Source of the DNA: an uncultured Prevotellaceae bacterium
Lineage (GTDB): Bacteria > Bacteroidota > Bacteroidia > Bacteroidales > Bacteroidaceae
Direction of reading: 5' to 3'
NCBI GenBank assembly: GCA_902769805.1
Contig: CACXQL010000018.1
Coordinates: forward strand, 1 to 46,882
DNA length: 46,882 bases
Shown here: piece after piece, positions 26,075-33,298 of the stretch
Position numbering within the stretch: the stretch's first letter is position 1
Layout: each line of letters opens with the position of its first letter
Program-made: the position numbers and the translations under genes
The notes under the pieces: generated by a model
Databases searched by the model: none
The model's input: the letters and a program-made list of their open reading frames with translations, nothing else
What the model was told of the DNA's origin: nothing

Positions 26075-28069
26075 TTAGAATTTATAATTAAATGTTACTT
26101 GATAACTTCTGCGTGGCATCGGATAGAATCGTACCAGCTCATACTGGGTACTGAGGAGATTCTTCAGGTCTACCCTGCCTTCCATCTGATGACTGCCTAT
26201 GCGGAACTGCCGCCAAGCTGTCAGACCGATCTCTACATATCCGTCAATCTCCGTGTCATCATAATGCTCGTTATTCGCCCACCGACTGCTCATGCCCGTC
26301 GTATGGATGGCAAGGTTCACCCACGGATTCTCATAACTGACTGAGCCGCTCAACGTATGGTCTGGCGTATAGGCTAACTGCTTCTCATAAGAAGTACTTC
26401 CTGGCAGCGTCTTGTTCTTGGCACTCTGATAACTGTAGGTTCCCATAAAAGACAACAGCTGTCCTTGTGCCAACTGACAGGCGGCACGGAGGGTCGCATC
26501 AAGACCGAGAATCTTGACTTTCCCTACATTGACACATCGCCACACGAACATATTAAAGGGTAATGCCATGATCTTGTCTGTCACCTCATTATAATAGCCG
26601 TCGAGCGTCAGCTGACAGGAGGTGTTCCCTTTATAGCCGGCATAGGTCAACCCGATATTGAACTGGTTGGCACTCTCAGGTGACAGGTCTGTATTGCCGT
26701 AATGGTAATAGTAGGACTCATTGAAAGTCGGTGCACGGAAGATATTCTTGTAGGAGGCACGGAGATATACATCCTGCCCGTCAACCAACTGATAAGATAG
26801 CGACAGGGAAGGCGACAGGCGATTCATGTCACGTGAGCCTACCACATCTTTCTCTTTGGCATCGTTCATATACAAAGAATACAACAGGCGCCCAATGACT
26901 GTCAGTCTGTGTGCCTTATATTTCACAGTAGTCGACTGCAGGATGGTATGACGGTAAGGATGCCCCACCGTCGTACGCATGGAACTACCGTTGAGGTTGT
27001 TAAAGGAATAGTCGGCAGAGCAGTCGAACGCCCAATGTTCTTCAGGGACATACAAAAAAGCCACCGACGTATACGCCTCCCGTTGGAAATACCTCGCATC
27101 ATTGATACCACCCTGATACAAGGGGTCTTTATAGTCGGATGAATACCAATTGAATTTCCCGCTCCATTTCCAGGAGAACTTATCATTATGGCGTCCTTGA
27201 TAGGCAAGCTGTCCGAAGAAGTTACGGTCACGAAGGGTCTCCTGACTGAGATTGGTATAATAATGTACCTGTCCAGGCAACTGGCGGTCATTATCGTAAT
27301 AGTACACCTTACCTGTCAGGCGGTTCGTCTGACTGATATTCCACAGGAAGTTCAGTTCTCCATGTCCAGCATTCATACGACTGTTGGTACGACGGTCTTC
27401 GATGGTAAACACACCATTCTTGAGCTCATACGGATAGTCGTTCTCGGCATAGGTATATTCGGCTACCACACTGAAGGCAAACCTGTCGGAGATATTCTGC
27501 TCATAACGGAGGAAGGGAGTGACATAACTGAAGGAGCCGAATTTCACCTGAGTGGTGAGATGAGGCTTCGTATCCGCTGTTGGCAAACGGAGTGTCTGTA
27601 TATTCAGGATAGCAGGAACAGACGACTGACGGGCAGGAATGAAGATATCATCATTATCACCTATCACCAGCGAGATATTCTCTACGTTATCCAACGAGTA
27701 ACGCGAGAGGTCTATCTCACCACTCTGGCACTCCGAGAGCATCACTCCGTCATAGCTCACACCTGTATGCTTCGCGCCAAAGCCACGCACAGAGACTGTC
27801 TTCATACCTCCTGCCCCACCATAGTCACGTAAGGTGATACCTGGCAGACGATGTAGCGCATCGGCGATATCCGTCACGCCCATCGTCAGCATGTCCTTGC
27901 GGTCCAGCAGATGCAATGGTGCGGTACTGGTCATCGTATGTCTCCGCTGGGTTTCCGTGACAGTAACTTCCTCCAGCTGATGCACACGATCAGTGATGGT
28001 ATCTGTCTGTGCAGATACCATTAAAGCCAAAAGCCAAAAGCCAAAAGCCAATCTCAGTCTCATCATCAT
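26075..28069 (-). CDS. btuB: TonB-dependent vitamin B12 receptor (BtuB-like)
   Basis: 664 residues from the first of three consecutive ATGs at 28069. Signal peptide RLRLAFGFWLLALMVSAQ, TonB-box-like EEVTVT near 30, plug domain to about 150 (LPGITLRDYGGAGGMKTVSVRGFG), then a 22-strand-type barrel ending in the C-terminal aromatic VTFNYKF. It takes corrinoids through the outer membrane. The gene is directly under a cobalamin riboswitch and is followed after 2 bp by the btuG-like gene. The signal peptide is encoded by a 7-nt tandem repeat, so a slip of one unit would put the rest out of frame. Confidence 0.9.
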   Translation of the reverse strand: MMMRLRLAFGFWLLALMVSAQTDTITDRVHQLEEVTVTETQRRHTMTSTAPLHLLDRKDMLTMGVTDIADALHRLPGITLRDYGGAGGMKTVSVRGFGAKHTGVSYDGVMLSECQSGEIDLSRYSLDNVENISLVIGDNDDIFIPARQSSVPAILNIQTLRLPTADTKPHLTTQVKFGSFSYVTPFLRYEQNISDRFAFSVVAEYTYAENDYPYELKNGVFTIEDRRTNSRMNAGHGELNFLWNISQTNRLTGKVYYYDNDRQLPGQVHYYTNLSQETLRDRNFFGQLAYQGRHNDKFSWKWSGKFNWYSSDYKDPLYQGGINDARYFQREAYTSVAFLYVPEEHWAFDCSADYSFNNLNGSSMRTTVGHPYRHTILQSTTVKYKAHRLTVIGRLLYSLYMNDAKEKDVVGSRDMNRLSPSLSLSYQLVDGQDVYLRASYKNIFRAPTFNESYYYHYGNTDLSPESANQFNIGLTYAGYKGNTSCQLTLDGYYNEVTDKIMALPFNMFVWRCVNVGKVKILGLDATLRAACQLAQGQLLSFMGTYSYQSAKNKTLPGSTSYEKQLAYTPDHTLSGSVSYENPWVNLAIHTTGMSSRWANNEHYDDTEIDGYVEIGLTAWRQFRIGSHQMEGRVDLKNLLSTQYELVRFYPMPRRSYQVTFNYKF
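28023..28051. repeat. 7-nt tandem repeat in the btuB signal peptide
   Basis: Plus-strand unit AAAAGCC occurs three times perfectly (28029-28049), preceded by one unit with a single mismatch and followed by a partial unit. On the coding strand it writes GGCTTTT, giving AFGFWLLA. Because 7 is not a multiple of 3, gain or loss of one unit shifts the reading frame. Confidence 0.9.
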
Positions 28070-28086
28070 CTTTCTTTGTTCCAATC

Positions 28087-28102
28087 GCCTAACCCCAGAG
28101 GC
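28087..28102 (-). promoter_or_regulatory. Small hairpin between riboswitch and btuB start
   Basis: Inverted repeat GCCT...AGGC with an 8-nt loop lies between the B12 box and the ATG. It is a candidate part of the riboswitch expression platform, acting on translation initiation. There is no T-run, so it is not an intrinsic terminator. Confidence 0.3.
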
Positions 28103-28117
28103 AGATTCGTCACTATC

Positions 28118-28276
28118 AGCAAAAGGCAGGTCTTCTGACTATACAACCTTGTCATGAACGTCTTCCCAACAATATCAGTGACTTCGTGTTCATGACTCTA
28201 ACAGTTGTTTACAGCTGCGGGACAGTTGAGGATTCTCACCTCATTCCCCTTTTCATCATTTATGATGAACCTAATG
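28118..28276 (-). ncRNA. Cobalamin riboswitch upstream of btuB
   Basis: On the minus strand the element has the conserved parts in order: GGGGAATGAGGTGAGAATC with CTCA nearby, CTGTCCCGCAGCTGT, GAAGTCACTG, GGGAAGAC, and the B12 box AGTCAGAAGACCTGCC (28140-28125). This is a textbook adenosyl-/cobalamin riboswitch. It lies 48 nt upstream of the btuB start and should reduce expression of the btuB-G-F-C operon when B12 is plentiful. Confidence 0.95.
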
Positions 28277-28282
28277 CGCCTG

Positions 28283-28290
28283 CAAAGGTA
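28283..28290 (-). promoter_or_regulatory. Promoter -7 box of the btu operon
   Basis: Minus strand TACCTTTG matches TAnnTTTG and places transcription start near 28276, exactly at the 5' side of the riboswitch. No exact -33 TTTG at the usual distance. Confidence 0.55.
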
Positions 28291-28374
28291 ACGCAAAATT
28301 TCGGTTATGCGAAGAAAATGAGAATGTTTTTTCATTTTTGAGCGTGAGAAATTTATCTAAATCGAGTAAAAAGC

Positions 28375-28396
28375 AAAATAAATTGCGATTTATTTT
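28375..28396. terminator. A/T-rich inverted repeat after the split cbiA genes
   Basis: Perfect 8-bp arms AAAATAAA / TTTATTTT around loop TTGCGA, followed on the minus strand by GCTTTTT. It may end transcription of the minus-strand cbiA genes 18 bp upstream; the stem is weak (all A/T). It sits within a dispersed A/T-rich element similar to ones near 6955 and 38757. Nothing else is seen in 28291-28413. Confidence 0.35.
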
Positions 28397-28413
28397 CATT
28401 TTCGAGATGCAGC

Positions 28414-28977
28414 TTACTTTGAAGTCAAATAGAGATGAGTGTAACTGGCGAGCACGTTCTTATAACGGAAGACGGGTGTGTCTACTGGTTCTCCCTTCGC
28501 ATTATAGACCTGTGTGACACTCTTGGGCTTTTCTCCCAAGAACTGTGTATAATGAAACTCATGTCCTCGATACTCCCTGCCGTCAAGCATAAAACGGCGA
28601 TAACCCAACGAGAGCCTGCGATCTGTCTTTCTGGCTGTAATCTTATAAGGCAGTACACCACACATCGGAAACTCACCATTGTCTGCCACGATAGCCTCAC
28701 AGAGATACATCATACCACCACATTCCGCCTGTATGTGTCCACCACGCTCCGCATACTCTTTGATAGCTTTTCGACAGGCTTCATTGCGCACCAATGCCTC
28801 TAAATGCTTCTCAGGATAACCGCCAGGCAGATACAACAAGTCGATATCCTCCAGATGCGGCACCTCCGTCTCTGGGTCAAAGAATGTGACCTCTCCCAAT
28901 GCGTCTATCGTCTCCTGATAGAGGAAAGAGAACGACTCGTCATTTCGTGCTATCAACGTTCTAAGAGTCTTTCCCAT
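28414..28977 (-). CDS. Cobyrinic acid a,c-diamide synthase, C-terminal glutaminase half
   Basis: 187 residues covering the class I glutamine amidotransferase-like half of CbiA/CobB: LLYLPGGYPE, the nucleophile Cys in AECGGMMYLCEA (about residue 90), GHEFHYTQF, and the C-terminal ASYTHLYL histidine. It supplies ammonia for amidating cobyrinate. The usual enzyme is one chain of 430-460 residues; here this half starts at its own ATG, 25 bp before the stop of the N-terminal half and in another frame (-1 relative). All catalytic residues of this half are kept, so a two-subunit enzyme is possible; a recent frameshift is the alternative. Confidence 0.85.
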   Translation of the reverse strand: MGKTLRTLIARNDESFSFLYQETIDALGEVTFFDPETEVPHLEDIDLLYLPGGYPEKHLEALVRNEACRKAIKEYAERGGHIQAECGGMMYLCEAIVADNGEFPMCGVLPYKITARKTDRRLSLGYRRFMLDGREYRGHEFHYTQFLGEKPKSVTQVYNAKGEPVDTPVFRYKNVLASYTHLYLTSK

Positions 28978-29603
28978 CTCACATTCTCTTTAAGTAAGTT
29001 CACTAACTCACGACTCTCGGCTGTCTTCGAGAAATCCAATCCTAGATAGCGAGAACCCTGTTCTAAGGATGTTGACTTCGGCAGATACCCCAGGCACTCC
29101 ACGTTCAGGTCATCACATACCTGCTGAAGCATCTGGTAGTGGCGTTCACTTCCCACCTTATTAAAGATGACACCAACGATACGGACATCCTTGTTAAAAT
29201 GAATGAAGCCAGACAATAGCGGTGCCATCGAATAAGCAGCCGATTTCGCATCCACCACCAGTACCACAGGGATATCCAGCACACGCGCTATCTCTGCCGT
29301 TGAGCCTTTGTCACGATCATAGCCGTCAAAGAGTCCCATCATACCCTCCACGACACACACGTCAGCATCCTGTCCATAGCGGACGAACAACTCCCTCACA
29401 TGTTCTGGTGTCGCCATAAAAGTATCAAGATTCACCGATGGCCTTCCACATACTGCCGTATGGAATTTCGTATCAATATAGTCAGGACCGCATTTAAACG
29501 GTTGTACCCGATAGCCCTCCTGTGTCAGAAGAGCCATCAGTCCCCGTGCTATCGTCGTCTTCCCTGCCCCACTCGTTGGAGCCGCTATCAGAAACGTCCT
29601 CAT
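28953..29603 (-). CDS. Cobyrinic acid a,c-diamide synthase, N-terminal ATP-binding half
   Basis: 216 residues from the ATG at 29603 (MRTFLIAAPTSGAGKTT, the usual CbiA start). P-loop at residues 8-16, CGPDYIDTKFH substrate-binding motif, VVEGMMGLFDG, and VLVVDAKSAAYSMAPLLSG. This is the DTB-synthetase-like domain that phosphorylates the carboxylate in the corrin diamidation. It ends WERLLER*, at about where the linker to the glutaminase domain should be. A longer frame to 29645 would need TTG and would overlap the GH43 gene. It follows the GH43 gene by 22 bp. The pair neighbours the B12-uptake operon. Confidence 0.85.
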   Translation of the reverse strand: MRTFLIAAPTSGAGKTTIARGLMALLTQEGYRVQPFKCGPDYIDTKFHTAVCGRPSVNLDTFMATPEHVRELFVRYGQDADVCVVEGMMGLFDGYDRDKGSTAEIARVLDIPVVLVVDAKSAAYSMAPLLSGFIHFNKDVRIVGVIFNKVGSERHYQMLQQVCDDLNVECLGYLPKSTSLEQGSRYLGLDFSKTAESRELVNLLKENVRWERLLER

Positions 29604-29625
29604 TTTCACTGTTGCCTCACGAATA

Positions 29626-31227
29626 TCACCTTCCATCATATTCAAACCAGTCTATATCAACATAGCCTTTGTCGTCCTCACGGCTACTCTGGGCAAAGAG
29701 ACCAAGCATCACACCTGTAAATCCTCCGATAGTTTCTGTACTGAGGAAACGGTATTCCATCTTAGCCAACGGCGTGTAGTTGATACCATCTGCCGATGCC
29801 TGCATATAGTAGAAATCCTTATCAGAGGTGATGCGCAGCCAGGCTTTAGTGCCGACGATGGCAATCTCTTTCTCACAGTGACTGGTTTGACCTAACCGCA
29901 CATTCGATTTGATATAGATGACTCCGTTACGTTTCTCGGCTACCACGTCATAGTGATTCAGTGGTGCGGCATAGGCTGTGATACCTGCCTGCATTTCCTC
30001 CGTCATATCTGACAAGTCGAACAGAGCTGTGGCTGTGAAATGAAGCTCCGTTTGTCGTCGGGCCACAAAGGTAGGTGATGCCGTTGCACTGAGGTCTGTC
30101 GTACTGGGACGAAGACGTAAGAAACCATTATGCTCCGTCAATGAATAGCGCGTATAGTCAGGGTTGCACAGACTCATCCACCCCATAGGCATACCCAGAG
30201 AACTGTAACTTTCTGTCGGAGCATTACGCTGCACGAAATTGAACTCTTCACGTTTCGGGTCTTGAGGAAGTGGAACCAACGGCAACGTCTGACACCTCAT
30301 GTCAGTCTGCAAGGTGCCATCATCATTCACCACAGGCCATTCTCCCCTATCCCATCTTACTGGTGCCAGCATAGTCTCACGTCCCATGACATGCTGCAGA
30401 TAGCCACTGGTACGGTATCCCAGACATATCATCCACCATGAGGAATCAGGAGCCTGTACCAAGTCAGCATGCCCCAGACCTTGTATCGGACTGTTCTGCA
30501 TCTTCATACTGAAGTGTGAGAGAATGGGGTTGGCAGGGTTCGATTCATAGGGACCGAACAGACTCCTGCTACGAAGTATATTCACATGATGCCCATGTTC
30601 CGTGCCCCCCTCAGCCAGCAGCAGATAGTAGTAGCCATCCTTCTTGTAGATATGCGGTCCTTCCGGATAACGTCCTCCAAGACCAGTACCCAGATGGTGA
30701 ATGTCACCCAACTGCTTACCCGTCTCTACATCAATCTCACATATTTTGATGTCGCCTTCTTTCCAAAGGAAATAACACTTGCCGTTATCAAAGAAAAGCG
30801 TAGGATCGCAACTGCCGATGGCAAAGTCGATGATGACAGGCTCTGACCACTCACCAGCAGGATTATCCGTCCACACATAGAAATGGCGGCGTGATGGGAA
30901 TACCGTTGTCACCATATAGAAACGCCCGTTATGATAACGGATGGTAGGGGCATAGATGCCGCTGTTACCATCGGTACCTCTCAGATCCACCTGAGACGGG
31001 CGCGTCAGGCAGCTTCCTACCTGTTCCCAGTTCACTAAGTCCTTCGAATGAAATACAGGCACTCCTGGAAAATACTGAAAAGTACTGTTCACAAGATAGA
31101 AGTCATTACCTGCACGACACACCGAGGGGTCGGCATGAAAACCAGGTAATACAGGATTGGTAAATCCCTGAGCCAATCCAACAAGGCTCATCAGTGACAA
31201 AGCTAATATCAATATCTGTTTCTTCAT
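29626..31227 (-). CDS. Secreted GH43 glycosidase (beta-xylosidase/arabinofuranosidase type)
   Basis: 533 residues from the ATG at 31227, with signal peptide MKKQILILALSLMSLVGLAQ. Five-bladed propeller with the three GH43 acids: Asp in GFHADPSV (about residue 32), Asp in GSCDPTLFF (about 148) and Glu in RYPEGPHIYK (about 200). The C-terminal ~190 residues form a concanavalin-like beta-sandwich (from about PTFVARRQTELHF), typical of GH43 beta-xylosidases. It probably trims xylan or arabinoxylan oligosaccharides in the periplasm. It has a complete promoter upstream that lies outside the longer frame's coding sense. Confidence 0.9.
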   Translation of the reverse strand: MKKQILILALSLMSLVGLAQGFTNPVLPGFHADPSVCRAGNDFYLVNSTFQYFPGVPVFHSKDLVNWEQVGSCLTRPSQVDLRGTDGNSGIYAPTIRYHNGRFYMVTTVFPSRRHFYVWTDNPAGEWSEPVIIDFAIGSCDPTLFFDNGKCYFLWKEGDIKICEIDVETGKQLGDIHHLGTGLGGRYPEGPHIYKKDGYYYLLLAEGGTEHGHHVNILRSRSLFGPYESNPANPILSHFSMKMQNSPIQGLGHADLVQAPDSSWWMICLGYRTSGYLQHVMGRETMLAPVRWDRGEWPVVNDDGTLQTDMRCQTLPLVPLPQDPKREEFNFVQRNAPTESYSSLGMPMGWMSLCNPDYTRYSLTEHNGFLRLRPSTTDLSATASPTFVARRQTELHFTATALFDLSDMTEEMQAGITAYAAPLNHYDVVAEKRNGVIYIKSNVRLGQTSHCEKEIAIVGTKAWLRITSDKDFYYMQASADGINYTPLAKMEYRFLSTETIGGFTGVMLGLFAQSSREDDKGYVDIDWFEYDGR

Positions 31228-31235
31228 ACCGCTTA

Positions 31236-31266
31236 CAAAGGTACAAAAAAATATCAAATAACCAAA
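31236..31266 (-). promoter_or_regulatory. Complete promoter for the GH43 gene
   Basis: Minus strand TTTG (31266-31263), 19 nt, TACCTTTG (31243-31236). The ATG at 31227 is 8 nt after the -7 box, so the leader is essentially absent or the start lies slightly further in; the -33 box abuts the stop of the upstream transporter gene. Confidence 0.65.
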
Positions 31267-31270
31267 CAAT

Positions 31271-32155
31271 TTATTCCGATCCGATAAACAAGAACAGCAG
31301 TCCTAGCAACATCAATGCCAGGTCGAACGCCTTGGCACGCAGATTCTTCTCATGAAACAACATTACTCCGAACATGAAACTGACAATCACACTACCGCGT
31401 CTCACCATTGACACGACACTAATCATAGCATCGGGGATGGACAGTGAATAGAAATACAAGAAGTCGGCAGCCGATAAGAAGATGCTGACGCCAATGATTG
31501 CCCACGACCAGTGGAAGGGCGTCGTCGAGTGGTGCTTGGGCCACCACATCACTATCAACAAAACAGCCATCATGAAACACTGGTATATCGTGAACCACGA
31601 CTGCACCATCATGCGGTCGAGTCCTACTCCACCCTGACCTGCCGGAGCCATCAGGAACTTGTCGTACAGTCCGCTGACTGCTCCCAATATAGCGGCACCG
31701 ATAGTCATATATATCCATTTGTCATGCCGGAAGTCGATACCCTCCTTCTTTCCGCTCTTTCTCAACAGGAAATATGAAAGGATAGCCATCAGCACACCAG
31801 CCCATTGCCAACCGTTCAGACGTTCTCCGAAAACCAGCAGGGCACCCACCAGCACCATCACTGGTCTGGTGGCATTGATGGGTCCGACGATGGTCAACGG
31901 CAGGTTCTTCATCGCGAAATAACCAAGAATCCAACTCGACAACACCAATATGGCCTTCAACACAATATATTTGTGCATCTCCCATCCACCACTGCCTACG
32001 TGGAAGATACTGTCGTCAAGCACATTCGTTGCACCACTCAGTAAAATCAGTGGCAGAAAAATCAACGACGAGAAAAACGTGTTGAAGAAAAGCACAGGGA
32101 TAACAGCGTTGTCCTTCAGAGCCACTTTCTTCAGCGTGTCATAACAACCTAACAA
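31271..32155 (-). CDS. EamA/DMT-family membrane transporter (5' end uncertain)
   Basis: At least 294 residues with ten transmembrane helices in two EamA halves (first half ends near GVLMAILSYFLLRKSGK; second near LALMLLGLLFLFIGSE). Drug/metabolite transporter superfamily; substrate unknown. The shown start is TTG at 32155, but the upstream frame still encodes CILAFASAAL, which is the expected first helix, and no in-frame ATG exists. An out-of-frame ATG at 32172 is one base off. The true start may be rare (ATA near 32179) or a 1-nt indel has damaged it. A -7 box at 32220-32227 confines transcription start to about 32213. Confidence 0.75.
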   Translation of the reverse strand: MLGCYDTLKKVALKDNAVIPVLFFNTFFSSLIFLPLILLSGATNVLDDSIFHVGSGGWEMHKYIVLKAILVLSSWILGYFAMKNLPLTIVGPINATRPVMVLVGALLVFGERLNGWQWAGVLMAILSYFLLRKSGKKEGIDFRHDKWIYMTIGAAILGAVSGLYDKFLMAPAGQGGVGLDRMMVQSWFTIYQCFMMAVLLIVMWWPKHHSTTPFHWSWAIIGVSIFLSAADFLYFYSLSIPDAMISVVSMVRRGSVIVSFMFGVMLFHEKNLRAKAFDLALMLLGLLFLFIGSE

Positions 32156-32219
32156 TGCTGCAGACGCAAATGCTAATATACATTTGCTGTATTCGAGTGT
32201 ATAAGTTATTAATCTGCCG

Positions 32220-32227
32220 CAAAGATA
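32220..32227 (-). promoter_or_regulatory. Promoter -7 box for the DMT transporter
   Basis: Minus strand TATCTTTG matches TAnnTTTG; a near-match CTTG lies 20 nt upstream at 32251-32248. Confidence 0.5.
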
Positions 32228-32295
32228 TAAAATCTATGGGTATCTTCCAAGATTTTATATTCAAAATTGTAATAAAATGGATGTTTTCTATAAAA

Positions 32296-32325
32296 AAAGC
32301 CCCTCGTTTCACAACGAAGGACTTT
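32296..32325 (-). terminator. Intrinsic terminator ending the accessory-island operon
   Basis: 13-bp stem with two wobble pairs on the minus strand (AAAGTCCTTCGTT / AACGAGGGGCTTT), loop GTGA, followed by a run of T. It lies 47 bp downstream of the P5-like gene and marks the left end of the accessory operon. Confidence 0.8.
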
Positions 32326-32371
32326 CTTCCTTTACTTTTTTCATTTTATCTTTTTTACATTGGGCGTCGCC

Positions 32372-32806
32372 CTACGGATTCAGCAGCCTCCAGCCGACAT
32401 CGATTGACGGAGCTAGTTGCTCACGACCTTGCGTGTCTAAGCCACATTCTACCGTAGCCATGGCGAGAACGAGGTCACACCAGACGATCTTCGTTTCTTC
32501 CTTCATGGGTGGTAAGAGAGTAGTAGCCCTGATACCCGTCATACGACTTACATTCTTGATATACGCCTGTACGTTGTTCTCTGTCTCAGGAGCCCATCTT
32601 CTGATGATGCGACTGATGGTGCAACACCTGTGCTTCTCGTAATAGGTACGTAGCAACTTCAAAGCAGCACGACAGCCTAATCCCATTGTTTCAAACTGAC
32701 AGAAGTTCTTATCCCTGCTGGGCTTGATTTCACCCTGCCATGTAATGTTGTCACTCTTGATAATATTCAGCGGATTATTGTTCCGCAAACCTCTTGCTTG
32801 TTTCAT
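32372..32806 (-). CDS. P5-like structural/lysozyme-type protein
   Basis: 144 residues: RGLRNNNPLNI near the start, TWQGEI, FCQFETMGLGCRAALKLLRTYYEKH, TISRIIRRWAPETENNVQAYIKNV. This pattern is annotated in Bacteroidota as 'structural protein P5' and resembles lysozyme-like proteins of phages and mobile islands. No signal peptide. It is the last gene of the leftward accessory operon, 43 bp after the DUF5675 gene; the gap is A/T-rich with TTTTTACATT repeats. A lysis or cell-wall role is inferred from family resemblance only. Confidence 0.75.
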   Translation of the reverse strand: MKQARGLRNNNPLNIIKSDNITWQGEIKPSRDKNFCQFETMGLGCRAALKLLRTYYEKHRCCTISRIIRRWAPETENNVQAYIKNVSRMTGIRATTLLPPMKEETKIVWCDLVLAMATVECGLDTQGREQLAPSIDVGWRLLNP

Positions 32807-32849
32807 AATCTTAATTTTTACATTATTGCATTTTTTAATTTTTACATTG

Positions 32850-33296
32850 TTAATCTACCGTCAAGAATACCCCTTCCTCTTGCCTTTTCGCCTCTACGAT
32901 TCTTCGTTTCAGTTCGTACATCACATTTGGACTGCAGATGATTCTACCTTCACCTTTATAAAGTCCAATGATGATACCAGCCTTTACATCTTCGAGCGTT
33001 TTTGCTACTACAAGGCGAACATCTTTGAATTTCGGTACTCCTAATAGTTGGGGCAACCATCTTCGATGTTCCTTTGAGTAGGTGATGACCACTGGATATC
33101 TGCCTGAAGGGATTGCCACCTTGATATGCATACCATTTGGGTTATTCCCTAATTCTTTCAATCTTGGCTCCAACGTATCGCAAATGAACTCTTTTTCCTC
33201 ACCTGCCAGATATTCATCATCTACCCGGTGAATGATACTGAGTATGCCGACAGTAGAAGTTTCACCAATCTCTGTTCTTTCTAATAGCATTTCCAT
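32850..33296 (-). CDS. DUF5675 family protein
   Basis: 148 residues with the DUF5675 pattern: TVGILSI, FICDTLEPR, IKVAIPSGRYPVVITYS, LLGVPKFKDVRLV. In Bacteroidota this domain sits next to lysozyme or amidase-type genes in prophage-like islands, as here. Function unknown. The usual IRIHxGN motif after VPxF is altered to VRLVVAK, so this may be a diverged member. 2 bp separate it from the DUF3987 gene. Confidence 0.7.
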   Translation of the reverse strand: MEMLLERTEIGETSTVGILSIIHRVDDEYLAGEEKEFICDTLEPRLKELGNNPNGMHIKVAIPSGRYPVVITYSKEHRRWLPQLLGVPKFKDVRLVVAKTLEDVKAGIIIGLYKGEGRIICSPNVMYELKRRIVEAKRQEEGVFLTVD

Positions 33297-33298
33297 AG

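Noticed and set aside
28953-28977. Programmed -1 ribosomal frameshift joining the two cbiA halves
   Set aside because: No X-XXY-YYZ slippery heptamer in the correct frame and no obvious downstream pseudoknot; an independent ATG is available.
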